Assembly: GCF_910591885.1 (NCBI RefSeq)
Contig: NC_063269.1
Location: 6,386,001 to 6,450,000 of the forward strand
Reading direction: 5' to 3'
DNA length: 64,000 bases
Source of the DNA: Bombus terrestris
Lineage: Eukaryota; Arthropoda; Insecta; Hymenoptera; Apidae
In this document: one piece after another, positions 38,401 to 53,400 of the stretch
Layout of the letters: every line of letters begins with the position of its first letter
Numbering within the stretch: position 1 is the stretch's first letter
The notes under the pieces: generated by a model
What the model saw: only the letters and a program-made list of their open reading frames with translations
Told to the model about the DNA's origin: nothing
Databases searched by the model: none
Made by a program: the position numbers and the translations under genes

Positions 38401-41400
38401 CTACCGTATTGTCGCGCATTTTTCTCTTGTTCCCCTGATTCATCGTTGTCCCCATCTTTTCTCGCGAGTTCCTCCGCGATGTAAGGCTCTTCCGTCCTCG
38501 TAGGCTCGTTCGTCTTCCTCTCGCCTCGTTACATAGTCGGGAACAGCACCGCAGGCGCCTTCCGCGTGTTGATACACGCGAGAAGGGTGGCTGGGAAAAT
38601 CCTCCGAGCGCCAGCTCTATTTTGAGGAAGATTGCTGTGAACGTGGTGGCGGCTCGAAAAGAAAGCAAATGAGTCGCGGCAGACGTGTACTTTCGACTGC
38701 AGGTAGGTAGCAGTTACGGAGATAATTCGTTGCAAAAATTTTCTAACGACTCGTAATTGAGGAAAATCAACTGCAGCTTCTCCGCGTACATCGGTGAGAA
38801 CTGTGTCGTTGTAATTTTCTCCAACGATAGAACTGGTTCCCTAGAAATTCCTTACAATTTAGATTTTCTATGGACAGATCGAACAATCGACTTGTAAAGA
38901 AATGGAAAAATAGGTGGAGGTCGTCGGTGTTTGATGTAAGAATATCTGATGCTATTCACAGGAAACGAGCTGAAAACGCGCAGATGGCACGCGGGACAAT
39001 GCTTCTGGTTGAACGGACCTTACCTTGTAACAGTTAACGCATTAATAAGCGTGGAATCAGGTCTTTGATAGTCAGTACAAAAACCGTATCGCCAAACACG
39101 TTTCGGCTCTCTCACCTTGACTGCGACGCCACACGAAGGTAATCGGCGTACAGCCGCGATCTGTCCGCATTTTTACGGGGCAATCACATTTACGCGATGA
39201 TACCAGAGCGGTACGTGCCAAGGCAAATTTAAACAGATGGGAATCGCAACGTACGCGTACGTGGAAGCTGGCTGCTCCTCTTTCAAGGTCCTCCATAACG
39301 ACCCTGGCGGTCTCCATAAATCGACTGGCTGGTTAAACGAAAGGGCAACGTTCCAAAATTGCTCTGGTTAATTATCCTCGCCTTGGCGACGACCAGCTGA
39401 GAAATAAAGCTCAATGTACATCGCATGAACAACGACGTCTCCCTTTGGCGAGCCATTCGCAGTAAACTCTCCTAATCGATTTATACGACGCGTGTGGTCT
39501 TCGTGAAAACGTTGAAACTTGCGAATATAATGACGGACTGCTTGGAATTTCGTTGGATATAACGTTTTTATTTTTCATTGCGACGATACGCGTGTTATCG
39601 GCATAGCATCTTTGTCCCGGAATCCCTGACGATAACACGTTTTCCGATAAAAATAATTAAATTCAGCGCACGGTATCGAAAAATTTCATTGAATTAGCAT
39701 AGCCCATTCGCCTCTGTAGTACGCTGTCGCGTGTAAATGCAAATACTTCCTCTTCTATGTCCGTTGGTTTATTAGTTTCGTAGCACAGGGCAGGATGAAA
39801 AGGATATAGAGTGAAAGCATTTCTCGACTCCGATGCGGAACCCACGTTTCAACGATGGTTACCGATCGATGCCGTTTCCTTTTTACGACAGTTCGAACGT
39901 GAGCTCCATAATGAGGAGACGTAACGCCGAAGATTCGTGTCACGTTTCTCGTATTGTTCAACTTAATTGTACGTAAAAAGAAAAGAACATATTTAATTAT
40001 CCTGTCCATTTAGTTACGCCAGTGATACCAATTTCTTTACATCTTCGTTAAAATCTCTGGGCATAAAGCATCCTAACTATCTTTTTCTTCCTTCGCAAAC
40101 ATATCTCCCTTAGAGGATCCGTAGACTTTAAAAGCAGAGCTCGACAAATCATTTTCGTGACGTTATAACGCGACGAGTTCACTAAGAAATTCTTTGCTAA
40201 GACGTCGGTACATAGAGTCGTGAACTAACAAACGTAAGTGGATGCAGTGGTTGGCCAGTCGTGAACTTTGCGTTCCATCGATTGTTATCGATTCATCCGA
40301 GCTTTTTGCACAGCGCTAATCAGCCACGAGTTGAATGTCGAGAAGGAATGAAATATAAGAGCACCCCGATTGACCCTTTATAATGCTCGTCTCATTGTCG
40401 AGTCTAATCGGATGATCTATGCATGGTTGCCCCCGTCGCGGCGGAATCTTAATTCGATAGCTCTTAGTATTAATAAATCTCTATCGGGAGCTGATCGTTC
40501 AACAGTCTTAGAGAACGCGAATTTTCCTGCTACGATGCCGTGCAATAAATTCTCCTACTAACGAAACTCCGTTATCCGTCTCGAGTGTTGCGTCTTGTTA
40601 TCGTCCTCGCAGAATCGACATAGCCGTTTCATTCAATCCTCTGTTATAGCGAGTAAGTATATAATACCTTGTAATCCTCTCTAATGAGTTTATTTTTTGA
40701 AGACTGAGGAAACAAAAGTACGGAGAATAATTCTCGAGAGAGGATCAACGCACAGACTTGGTCGATCGATCAAAATAAGTTCTAAGTAGAAGGTCGCGTC
40801 AAGACAGGCCACTCATCAAGAGATTTTCTTTCGACTTGGCCGTACCGTGATCGCCAGTGCGAATCATCCCTTAAGTTCGATAGAGAATTTCAAAACTCAT
40901 TTAGATATAGCGCCTTTTTCAGCCCGGGCACGATAATGCCTATCGTGACATGCCTATAAATACGATGGTGTTATTAATAGAAGCGTGGGAGGATGCGAGA
41001 GTGGTACGTGAGACGAATAACGAAGCCACGACATCAACTTTCTCACTCGAGAATGTGCGCCAATGGACCAGGTGTAATCGCGCCTCACTCGACCTCGAAT
41101 TATCAGCTTCGCGATCTTAAACGTCCTCCGCTTCGTTAACCTACATTCCGCTCCTTTGGCTCGTGAATTCGACATCGAAGCCTTCGTTTCGATTAATTAA
41201 CGGCGGAAACTACGTACCTCGTGCAATTCCTCGAACGTGTTACAGAACGAATACCAACGTATTGCGCAATCGTGTTTCAAGAACCTGGTAAGGCTCAAAG
41301 CTGTGCTTCGAATTAAGCCGCCTGACATTCGTTAAAAGCGAAGACGAGCGAAGTAGAGTTTCAAGATAAACACGGGCTACAAATTTCAGTCGCAAATAGG

Positions 41401-44400
41401 TCACTGTGATCTCGAAGCAAAGATACGAACGGCGAGATTTTTCGCGCGTACCCAGACCTAACCCAAAGCACGTGTGGTCGCGTGTACAGCGTGCAATTTC
41501 GAAGCCTTTCGGTGCACCCTTTCTCCGTTTTCGGAACTTTCATCCATCTTGGTTCCACCTTTGTATCCCCGTTTCTTCGTTCATCCGTTCAACTCGTTTT
41601 CGGTATATTAAGTTTCACGCGAACGCGAGAGCCACGTATGCCCAGTCGTGCGTGCAGTTAACAAGACACGTTGAACGTAGATGAACCATCTTCATCGTAG
41701 GCGAATACCGCCCGCAGCCAGTCTGCGCTAACTTTATACCCTCTTCCACCTTCTTGTCTTTTCCGCCTGTTTTTGCCCGCCACTCGCGAACATCCTGTTT
41801 TTCTCGATTCGTAGTCAGGTAGTTCGATGCATCGCGAACATTGTAATGTACTGCGAAATTGCGGTCTGATGAGATCCGGTAAAGAGATTGAGCCCTTTTA
41901 AATTCCAAGCAACGCGGTTCGTGATGTTTGCATAGGTCGGAACAATTCTGGGTTGCTTGGGTTTGTTGTCGTGAAAAGGATTTTCCCAGAGGAACGTAGA
42001 TTATAACGAACAACGTACACGCTCCATAACGAGAGCATTTGTCAATGGCTTTAGAAGACACGCTGTAGATAGTTTTAGAATACACGCTGTATATAGCTTT
42101 AGACGTAGGACGTTTTGGCTGGGCGACTGCTTGTCTTTCAACAAGGTGCTTTTTATCCGACGTCGTTCCTGACCCGATCCACTTTGCCACGACGCAACGC
42201 CATGAAATATCGTTTGTGCGTTTCTTGTCATCGTTCGCCGTTGAAACCTCATTCTTTGGCCCCGCTGCTCGGAGCGTGTTCAGAAAAACATCGAAACCAG
42301 CAAATCGGGTAAAAAAAGAGAAAATCGAAGAGGAAAAATATGAAAGAAGAAGAGGAAGAATAGCCTTAGGTAACGTCTTCGTTCTTTTAGCCGTTTGTCC
42401 GTTTCCTCTATCAGCGAAGAAATTACATCTCCGCGAAATTAAGCCGGGGTTTGTCGGGCTTGCACGTTCTTCTTTCAATACAGACGATTTAATCGTGCCG
42501 TCGATTACGTTCGATCGGGTCGTGACAGAGACCACCAGACACGTCGAAACGTTAATATGTAGCGCGCGTACAATAGTTATTAAATGGTTAATGACTGGCA
42601 ATTAGAATCGTTCGTATATCGTAATAAAGACAGGGACGGGAAATTATCTCAATCTTGACTAGGAAAAATTATAACGAGCCTTTCTACCGGCTCCTTTAAT
42701 TCATCTCGTCCCGAAACGCAAAAAGACTGCTCTTTCATCTCCTCTTTCTTCTTCTTTTCCCTTTTCCTCTTTCGTCCGATCTTCGAAGAGAAGCCAGTAG
42801 CTGAAAGACAGGACCTGCACGCTGCGTCCTGACCTTCTCTCGCCTTCGTCCATTGCACGCGACGTCCTTCTTCTCTCCTTCCTCGTCCTATGGCTATAGG
42901 GCTATGCGCTTCGTACGCCGCGTCGATGTGTACGTTTCACCCGTCGGCCTCTCCTGCCGCCACCGAGTGACGTGAAATTATAATTCCGTAAAATTAACGT
43001 TGCATATGTTAATTATTAAGAACCGGTCCGTAGCTCGCGGCAGTCTTCGAGATCCTCCACTCTACGGCCAGGTTATATTATATACGAGCGTGCGAGTTAC
43101 GAGCCAGCCTCGCCTCCGTGAAACGCGGCCACTGCCTTCGAAACTATCACATGAAACGCCGTTAAGGTCGCGCCATTCTTATTTCTTCGGTTCCATCGCG
43201 CTCGATCGTCCGGGGACCATTTAGCGAGATCGACTTTTGGGTCGGGCCTCTGCCCGCGACATTTCACTGACCTATGGAACACTTTAAAAGTTAGCCGCCT
43301 GCAGCGGAACCCCTGTCGATAGAAGGTCGTTAGACGAAATGTTAAGCGTCGACAAAGTTCAAAATGCGACGATAAAGTAGAACACGATGATATTAAAGAA
43401 ACGACATAAGGACACGCATGTTTATGCAACGATAATAACTTAAACTTTCTTGTCATTATTTATTTATCCTATTTATCATTTACGTGGAAATTAGCGGTAA
43501 TCAACTTGCACAGCTCATTCTGCGTTAATAACGATACGGTGGAATTAAATAATTACAAAGAATCTGATGCGATACTGGAAAACGAAGGTATCCTTAATAT
43601 AAAGATACAAATAAATTAAAACATAAAATTGCAGGGATAATTGCAACCTAATCGAACAGGTCTGAAACGCTGGTTTGATTTTTTAGTTGGTTAATCCAGC
43701 TTGGATTAACAATTTCACGATAACTGTAGCCCGTAGATGGGGGAACACCGGTTGCGTGCGACGCAGATGAAGAAATTACTTTCACGTTTACATGGATATA
43801 CTGTCGATGTCCGTGGAATCCGGGTTAAGTATCAGGTTCGAGGGTATTGGAACGTTCGACGGGCTGGCGAACAGCCACTTAAATCAATTAATTTCCGTTG
43901 CTAGCGCACGATCGACGAGGGGGCGTTAACTAGCCTCTAGACTTCTACTCGCGATAAAAGCAAATTCCGTCGCGTTTAACCACCTCGTCGTGCATTCCCT
44001 CTCGCAAAGGATCGGACATCGAATTCCACTTGGTTCATAGTCTATTTTTACCGGCCCTTCGGAAGTACCATTTGTGATTCGCGCGTGTACGTGTGTATCG
44101 TAAACGCGAAACGTTCCTCAATTCGCACGTGTTGGCGTAAAAATAACCGACAGGTAAATGCGCCGGTGATGTTCCGCGTTTCGATTCGCTCCAAACGATT
44201 ACCGATTGCCTTTTCCAGCGGCACGGTGGAACGCCGTGCAATCGGCAGCAAAACGAACCGATTTTCCGCCCAGCGTTCCAAGTTCTCCCGCGCACCCTTA
44301 TCTCGGGTCAAAGCACTGCCTGGAAATCGCGACCTTTCGATTTAGCTGCGAGAATCGAAAGCGTACGCTCAAGGAATCGTACTTTTTCCACCGCGGCTAT

Positions 44401-47400
44401 TATTTACGCCGGGCATAAGCGCCGGCTTTGTGGCCGGTATCGCGCCCTTTTCAAGCACGCGACTCTTTTTGAACCGGCACTAGCACAGATTTCCCAGGGA
44501 AAATCCTAAGCCCGATATTTCCACCGACGATAAACCGAAAAGGCGAACCCAGCCGAGTCTCGTTGGCGCTAGGTAAACGAGCGCCACAGAGGCGAATTCG
44601 TGGAAACGAATAGAAAACGAAGTCCGGAAAAAATAGCGGGAATTCTGTTCTGAGAAGCGAAGCTTCCCTGGTGCTCGTTAACGAGGAATATACGAACGAA
44701 AATACACGGAATATCAGGGGACACATATTTTCGGAAAAATTGTTTACGAAAAATTCAGGGAAAATAACGTTACGGAACCGTACAGCTTGGACAGCTGGTA
44801 ACGGTATTAGAATAACAAAATTAACAACCTTTTCACGGCATAAGCATGCCCGTGTAATCGAGAAATAGAAACGTTATTTTCTTCCGGAACGCAAAGGTAA
44901 CGGAAGCAGAAGCCCTAATTTTATCTACTACCAGGAACCGGGTTGCTTTTGTCGTTATCGAACCGCTAAACTAATTACTCGTTGACGCTGCACGAAAGCA
45001 TCGTCTGACCAATTTCATCGGCCGCTGCCATCGACCATTAAATCGATTAAATCGAAGGAAGAGGGCAACAGGGCAGGCGCCACCAGGGCTTCGGATTCGA
45101 GCCTTGCATCGTTCGATGCAGCGTGTACAACGTGTAGCGATCCCAACGAGATGCTTTTTTTTCTCCCCTCGACCAGCTGAAAGTGTCGTAAATAATACGA
45201 TAAGGAAGTCGCCGTCTCGGTGGGCCCGTTATCTAGTCCAGAGGACGTGCAACTCCGGACATAAATTCGCCGCGACCGACCCGATGAGATGGATCTGTTT
45301 GTAATTTCCTTGGCAAACTAGATCGGTTGGCACGAGTGCCCTCTCGAATCGGCTCTTACAGCCGATTTATCGCTTCTGATTGCTGTACCCTGGCTTATCG
45401 TTCCTTTGCGAATCGAAACCGAGCGTAAACGCGAGCCTTTGATACCGTAAGGATGAGAATTTGTAAGGAGAATCGTGCAGTTACGGTCAGACGTTCACGG
45501 AACGTTTTCAAAGAGATTTAATTCCCACGTAGTAGAGAGAAGTCGGAACGGGGAAGTTCGTCTTGACCTCGAAACAGACGATAATCGCATCTCGCGATGC
45601 AGCGTATGGAAGCTGTAATACGAATGAACGCTTTAACAGCAATTACACTTGCATTTGATCCGTGGAAGATGGACACGCGGGGCGAACGTGAGGCCGTGTC
45701 GAGCCACTCGTGAGCCTTTGAACGCCGTTTAATGACCGTAAATTTCTACCTTTCGTCTCCGTGGACGGGTATCTCCCCTTCCTTGCCGGTACAGGCGTCG
45801 AGAATGTCACGTACAAAGGCGCCGATCCAAGATAATGTGCCGGAAAGGGCAACCGTGCAGAATGCGCCGCTGCTGCCGAGAACCAAACGTGGAAGTGTGA
45901 ATGTTTTAATGTCACACCATCTGCGATACGAACTTGAATCTGTTAAACCTGTTGCTCGCGATAAAACGAAGGGTTTTCGGGAGAAAACGGAGTAACACGG
46001 CTACGGAAGAGAGGGTCCGTATCTTAAAATAAAAAGGGAAACACTCGCGTGTGTCCGCATCCACCTGTGCAAACGTCGTTTCCCTCGCGTTTCCCTTCGA
46101 ACGAGCCCCTAAAGGTAAGGTGGTTTCTCGGTATCGTAAATAGTCGCCGTAAAAAGAAGAGAACTTCCTCTCCAAATTCTACATTCCAACCTGTCGTCTT
46201 CTAACTCTTCCCCCAGAATCATTAAAATTCTCGCCAGGATTTTCGATGCGCGCCGAAAATCGACGAATCGGAGATCGTTCATTAAATCGTTCGGGCTGTC
46301 GCAAAGGAACAACGAACGCAGAAGCGCGGCGGTAAATGGCGTTGAGCAAGCTTAATGCTTTTCCACAGCAGGAAATAATTAGCTACGACCGGATATGATA
46401 CGTTGGTAGGCGGTGGCGTGGACGCTGAGGACAGACCGGTATGACTTCCAATCGACTTTTACGCCGGTGTTCGAACCTTTTGCTATGCCTTGCGTGGCCT
46501 TTCGATGCGCTCGCACACAATACACGTAGCCAGCGTACAAGACCATTGTTTTGGTTGAACAAGCGCGGTTCGCTCATTTAACGAACGGCGAACACGTATA
46601 TCGAAAAGCTCACGTATACCACCGTTGTTGTTTCTGGCTCGGGAACGGTGGAAACCACGCTATCTCGCCGTTCCACGATTTTGATCTCTGCTCCCCTCGA
46701 ACGTTTTCGCGTTTTCTATCCCGAATCGGAACCGCGTGCGGTCTCGTTCGCGGACGAACAAATCTACGGAAAACAAAAGAGACTTACGAATACAATGCCT
46801 ACCAACACGCAACCGGTAAGATGAGGTATATATGAGCGATATAGAATTACAGATGCGATTACGGTTGCGCAAAGCTTTTATCGTATATCGATCGTATCCC
46901 TTGCTGGCCTTTGTTTGCATAGCTTTGAAATAAAACGATACTCGCGAACCGTGCGCGCACACCGCGATTCGTGCACCGCGATCGTGAGCACGAATGCTCG
47001 AAACGCATCGAGATGCTTCGTGAAACCAATTATTTTTCAAAAAGCGAGCGAATATTTCTGCTTTGACGTTTCGCGATCCAAACTCTCCTATCGTTGGTTT
47101 CGATCCGCGGTGCGCATCCAGCGAACAAAAAAAAGCCCTTCGTCAATTTCGAACCGTTATTTCGCGGAATCAAATATCCGGCTGCGCTCGGATCGTAAAT
47201 AGTCGATATAAGCATCGATGGAATGGCGGAAGCTGTGCGCCCTATAGAGATCCCCCCGAGGGTTGCAGAAAGATAGAGAGAGGTTTCGTGTGAAAACAAA
47301 AAGGATATACGTGTAACGAACGCAGCAGTGTGCGTGGTCCGTATCTCGCTATATCCTCGAGATCCATCGATCGACTCTGAACCTTTGCTACCATCTGAAT

Positions 47401-50400
47401 AAGAAACCTACGGCTTATTTCTACAATTGCGGCAGCACGCACAGAATAGAGAACGCCCGATGATGAATCTTTCTCAGTCGCGTTGCCACAACGCGATGTA
47501 TGGATCTCAGAAGTGTTAAGTGCTCGAGAATCATTGAGTTTCACGGATTTTTTGCTTGTTAGTTTACGAGCGTGTCGCGAGCTTTCATGGGCGCGAAGAA
47601 GTCGCGACAACCTCGTGCGAGACTAACGAATTTGTGAGAAATATCACGAAATGGCAGATCTCTTGATGGAATTTACTCGAGACCACGAGATCTCGCGGAA
47701 TTAGAAGTCCTAGCTTTTGTTCCATGATCTTCTTACGATCTACCGAGCACACGTTACCCATGGTGCTCTATGAGAAGCTTTTGTTTGGCCTGGCACAAGC
47801 GCGTTTCGACTATTCTCCGTTGCTTCAAACTCTTCTTTGCATGATCCATGCTCGTACAGAATAGCTGAAATTCCAGCATTCGCGCAATACGCAAAGGCTC
47901 AACGGGGTTAAATAAACCTCGACGCTAGGCGAGCAACGAGGAGAGGCATCCTCGCAATTAAAATGAATTCACCGCTGAAAATTTTGCGGAGGAGCCCGGC
48001 CAATTCTTTCCACGCGCACACTGCATTCCATTCTCATCTACGGCTTTATTAAACTTGCGGCCGGACCGTGACCGTCGTAAATCTTACGAAAAGAAGAAGC
48101 GAGAGGGGAAGAATGAAGAATGTTCAGCGTCAGCAGCTCTAGGATTCCAATCCCGGTCTCGTTTCCAACGAGACAACGTAATTACTCGGAGGAAACGTTT
48201 GCAAACTGTTAAGGGTTTGTTGGTCTTGGCGTTCTTTACGACACGGACCATGGCCTCGTTATTGATCATATCGTTTGGGAGTCTCGTAAAACGAACAGCT
48301 TAATGGGACACACGCTCACCGGTCAGCCGTATATCCGATGCAAAACAGAAGCGATGCACGTGTGCAATCGTTCAGGCCCTTCTCTTCTCTTGATTTTCGC
48401 GTTCTTCGCGTGCGTGGAAGAACGGCCGTCATAAATATGCCGCCTTTCTGCACTGTCACTCTTGTCCCTGACAATGATTCTAACTATGGATCCCAATGAG
48501 CTCGTAGGATTTTCGATACGTCGTGGCACGGTAGTCTCTGCCGAATGGAAATCGTCTCCGATCCATTATCGATCCAAGTATAAGTACGTTGAATTAAGAT
48601 TCAATGCTCGTTTGTTGGTCACTGATGTCATGGTTTGGATCCCGATGAAGACACCCATAATGTCAGCGAACCGTGAGAACAACGTTTCTACAGACGCAAC
48701 TTGCACTCGGAAGCTCCGACTAATTATAGAATGAAACAGTGGCTGTAGAAATCGCGATACTTTGATCTGTCGTGTACAGCTGGACCGAAATCGACACCAC
48801 AATCGCCAGCGCTGTGATTAAATGAAAGGGAGAGAATATTTCGTCTAGGCCTTGCTATTGGATTCGTCGGTAAAGCTACCTTCCGCTTCTCTAGACGGTA
48901 GATACAAGATCAGAGGGTATATTTCTGGCAGATAATTATTCAATGTCCATCCTCCTGATGCCGAACGTAAAAAGACCATCGCGCCAACGTTCGTTGCTCC
49001 GCATCGTGCAAAATCTACACAGAGGAAACTCCAAAAAATTTGCGGTTCCCACGAAGCGGATTTCCACGAGAAAAATTAGCCGCTAGTTTTAACATGCGCC
49101 GACACGAAGATAAACGTTTACCCGTGCCTAAGAAGATCCGTGCGCGTCGCAGCACGCAGAAACGCCGGCGTCCATTGTACGCGTGCACGAGCGCCCGTAT
49201 ATTTGCACGTAGATCCGCGTGCAAATATGTGCACAGGGTGTGTACGCTCGCGCGTAATTGTGAACGAGCTTACGGCCGCGCAGTGTAATCGCGTTAAAAC
49301 TATGTCGGGGAAAAACGAGAGTCAGGGCCACGGATAAACAGGGGGCAGCTAAGCGTTGCATTAACAGTTGTTTGTTTGTTAATCCTCAAAGCTCGAAAAC
49401 TTGCCTGTCCGCCGTCATCGGTTTCCGGCTGTTCCTGGTAAAGCGTGAAATTTGCGCGACTCTCTATTTCGAGTTGGCCGACATCGACCACGAAAGCTGG
49501 CTTAAAGTCGTTCTAAGCCTCGGAACTGTAACGGTTCACCCTGTGGGCCAGCAACTGATGATTAAGACACAGCGGAACTTCCATTAAACTCGCGCCAAAA
49601 GACTTCCAACACGGGAAACGAGGAAAATAGTAGGACAAGAAGAACAGAGACGGCGCGTCTCGACGCATGATTCCGCGAGACAGCGCCGTACGGCTTGGTG
49701 AATAGTTGATTCTGGCTGTGTCTTGTATTCGTACGTCTATTTCGAGACGACCGTAATAGCAGCACATCGATGGACGCTTTAACGAGGCATTCCCGTGACG
49801 ATGTTTACTGGTGATCGTGCTGCGAAACGCGATCTTGATGAGCGATCTCTTATCCGCAATTTTGTACGGTTAATAAACCGAGAGATCGGGATAGGCTGGA
49901 AATTGAAAATGGTAGCATGATTTATAAACAATCGAAGAGAATTGATCCCTGCGTTCGCGAATTCCTCGAGAGTCTCTATTATCACTTTCGTTGTTACGAT
50001 TCAACGTAAATTTACGGCACGTCAGGTCGCGCAAACACGCGTAAGCTGCTTAAATTTCGAGCGTACAGCGGTAAATCAACGATGTCGATCACTAATTAAT
50101 GGTTCTTCCATCTAAAATGCAAACGCGTTGGTTCGGATAGCTTTGCTCGTATTATTTTAACACCTGAAGTTCCAGTCAAGCAAATTCGAGTCGATTTCAA
50201 TTAATACGACTGGGCCGATCGTGTCAGCGGAGCGTGCAACAGCTAATTAACAGTTCTGTTTCTACGTTCCGTATAATAACAGAGCTGCGCATGATGTATA
50301 ATCATCGCAGCTCGATAATCCCCGGTGTTCTCCGAGCGACGTAGCCCGTGGGAAAACGGCTTTTGATATCTTGTCGATATCATGTACGGTATACCACAGT

Positions 50401-53400
50401 GTAGAAACGAGAGAACTCATGGACCAAAATGTTTTGCTTATTCGGCAGCTGACAAACGCACCATGATATGAGAAAATCGCTCATGCCGAATCGATCATTC
50501 GCGCATCAATTAAGGAAACCTTCCGAGCGTTCAACGCGACTACTAGCAGGCATATTGGTTTTCCGATGTACGACATTCTTCTGAAAGATTTTTCGCGCTG
50601 TATCGCGCGTTCAGAACTCTTGCATTCATTCACAGAGTATCTAGTTACTTTACGGACGTTAATACGCTAACAATTCCTTATAATTGACCCGTTCTAACTA
50701 TACGCTTCCTGTGTACCGTATGTAGCTTCTTTAATTCTAACATTGTACATTAATGGGGATTTAATTCGTTTATCCTTGAATAAATGAATAAATAACTCTG
50801 AAATATCTTCATTTAGAATATCGTTTCTCTTTTTCTTCTTTTCTTTTTGATCATTTTAGATCGCTATCTATAGCAATAGATTGGAAAGCACGCAACATAG
50901 ATTTTTGCATCTGTTATAATTTGCTCGTTGTACCGCGATAAATTGTCCGAGATCGATTTGTATCCACGGAACAAGAAGAAACGGAGAAACACGTACATCA
51001 AAACTTGATTTGATTTCTTCAATGTTCGAACTTTCAAATAATAACCCGGTTCGGACCACACGCGATTCGTGTCATAAATGAAATCGTCACCGTAATGCCC
51101 GGGCCTGGTAAGCAAGGTAAGCAAGCAAAAGGAAAGGTCGAAACTGGCGAAATCGAAATTGCAGTCGGGAGCGTGCACGCGGCTCTGTGCTTGCCTCGAC
51201 TCGCCCACGATCTCGTTCGAAAGAATAATTATAGGTTTCGCGTACGCGAATGGGTAAGACATGAGATGGCACCGCTGGCGGTAGCGGTGGTTCACGTCAA
51301 ACCACGCTATCTCGCGCTCACTGAAAAATAAACGAGAAGGCACCGTTTAATGCCGCTTTCGAGCAGTACGCCTCCTTCCCGGACGAAGGAGTTACGAGAC
51401 CTCGCGAACGCTCTTATCTGATGCATCCGGTATGCATCCTGTGCATGCACGGTATACAATACCTAACTGGCTGATGACTGCCGGCCATATTTACAACACT
51501 TTTTCACCTTAATGTGGAACACGACTGATTGTCCCGGTCGAAGGATTTATATCTGCGAGTATGGTCCTTCGTTTTAAATCGTTTCCGTGGCCCATGGTAA
51601 TGCTTTATGGGCCAAAATTTAACTCTGACGCGCTATCGCCGAAGAAAATCACGTTAATTATATTCTGGAATGAAATTTCACCCCGCCAGATTGATCCTTA
51701 TTCTAGAAATCAGTACAATGGTAAATATTTCCTCGTAAATGATTGTATACTAATTTTAAGTTACAGATAGGCATTAGTTTCGTATCACTCTATAATTACC
51801 CCGATATCTGTACGCTCGTTCATTCTAAATTCCATAACAAGCGGACGAGTTCCGATAAGACGTAAGCAACGTATTGCGAAACGATACATCTTCCGAGTAC
51901 AATGCTCACCGATAATGGTCACTTTTCAGTCTGTTTTCATTATTGAATTTTCGTCAATGAAACGGCAAATCTACGATGCGTCGCACACCATAATATCACG
52001 GATAATAACCAATTACAGTGCGTCGTATCTCATCTCCGACTTAGACGCACACCCACACAACGGCAACGCGTTATCGTTGACTTCACCATCGAGAGAATTC
52101 GTCGTGGCGTTGTGGAACGCCGATAAAAGATCGTGTAGCCTATTTTTTCTGAGATTATCTTCTCGCGACGGTCTAAAATACAAAACAATAGAGAACGTTG
52201 TTCTAGCTGGCGTCACGCGTAACTTGCATATGCTATCGTCGATCTTGTATAACGTACATTAACAAATTGTCTTGCATAACGCTAACTCTATTTTGTCATT
52301 GATGATTTATTATTCTCAAGTTCTCCGGAATCACTCCCACTTTCGTGACCTCATTCTCAAAGATGTAAATTTCCGTAACAAAGGACGAATACGTAAGCAA
52401 CCGAAGGAACGGTGAAACAGAGTTTAGAGAGCTGGACACGCTACCGAAAGGTCAAGTGCATAGATTTACTAGTTCACGCTTGGTGAACGTAACGGTGCTC
52501 GCGGAGTAGGTGTTAACGGCTTTACTTATGCGTGGAATCACGAGCAGCCGAGAAACCACTTCGTTTCACTTTCAAGCCGGCTGAAACAGCCGCGCACGCG
52601 TTCATACGTAGAACACGCGCTCGACTTGCCCGGGATCGGGACGATCGCGTACAGCGACGACAGGCCTTCCATCAAACAAGCCGTTGTCGATGAGAACGAC
52701 CGTACGCCATTCCCCTTTTCGTCGCTCGTTATTTATACGCGGTTCGTGCTCAAGCTTCCTCGAGCCCTTAATCACTCGTTTCTGCCTTCGAACCAGGAAA
52801 CTACGAGTTTATCCTCTTAATTCTTCAACAACGACAGATATACCCTGGAGAGGTCTCGGTAACCGGGGGATTCCCCCGAGACAAGGGAAGAGAGGAAGAG
52901 AGGAGGAGAAAGAGAGGGAAAGGAAACGAAAGGAACACAGTGCGCGATTGTTAGAGCCGGTGGTATCGTACGCAAAGTGGAAGACAAGTATCGGGAATGG
53001 AACGAAGGGTTGAGCGAGCGCGGATGATCGTCCGAATGCATCTTTAATTCCACGCACTTATCTCGAAATCAATTTAAATCTTGGCTGTCCGACTCGGTTC
53101 CTATATGGCGAAAGGAAGAGCTTTGTCCGTGCCGACGTGGATCAGCCCGTCGTCGTTCTCTCCCTTTTCTCGTTCCGTGCCGCGTTAGAATAGCGTCCCG
53201 CGTATAAAGGCCATTGTTGCAGAAAAGGGACGGTAACGCGAAACGAGACGCAACGATCCGCCGTTTCTCGTACGGCTCATTCAACATGCAGTTGCCGAGG
53301 TTATCGTGCTCTACGGACGTTGATAGAATACGCATCGTTGAGACACGGGGTTGCGTCTCGCTGCAGTGCCAAGCGTCCGTGGCTGTCAGCGCGTCTCGAA

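Noticed and set aside
45060..45130. Possible tRNA B-box (GGATTCGAGCC on the plus strand, so a minus-strand gene)
   Set aside because: No matching A-box, acceptor stem or anticodon arm at the right distance.
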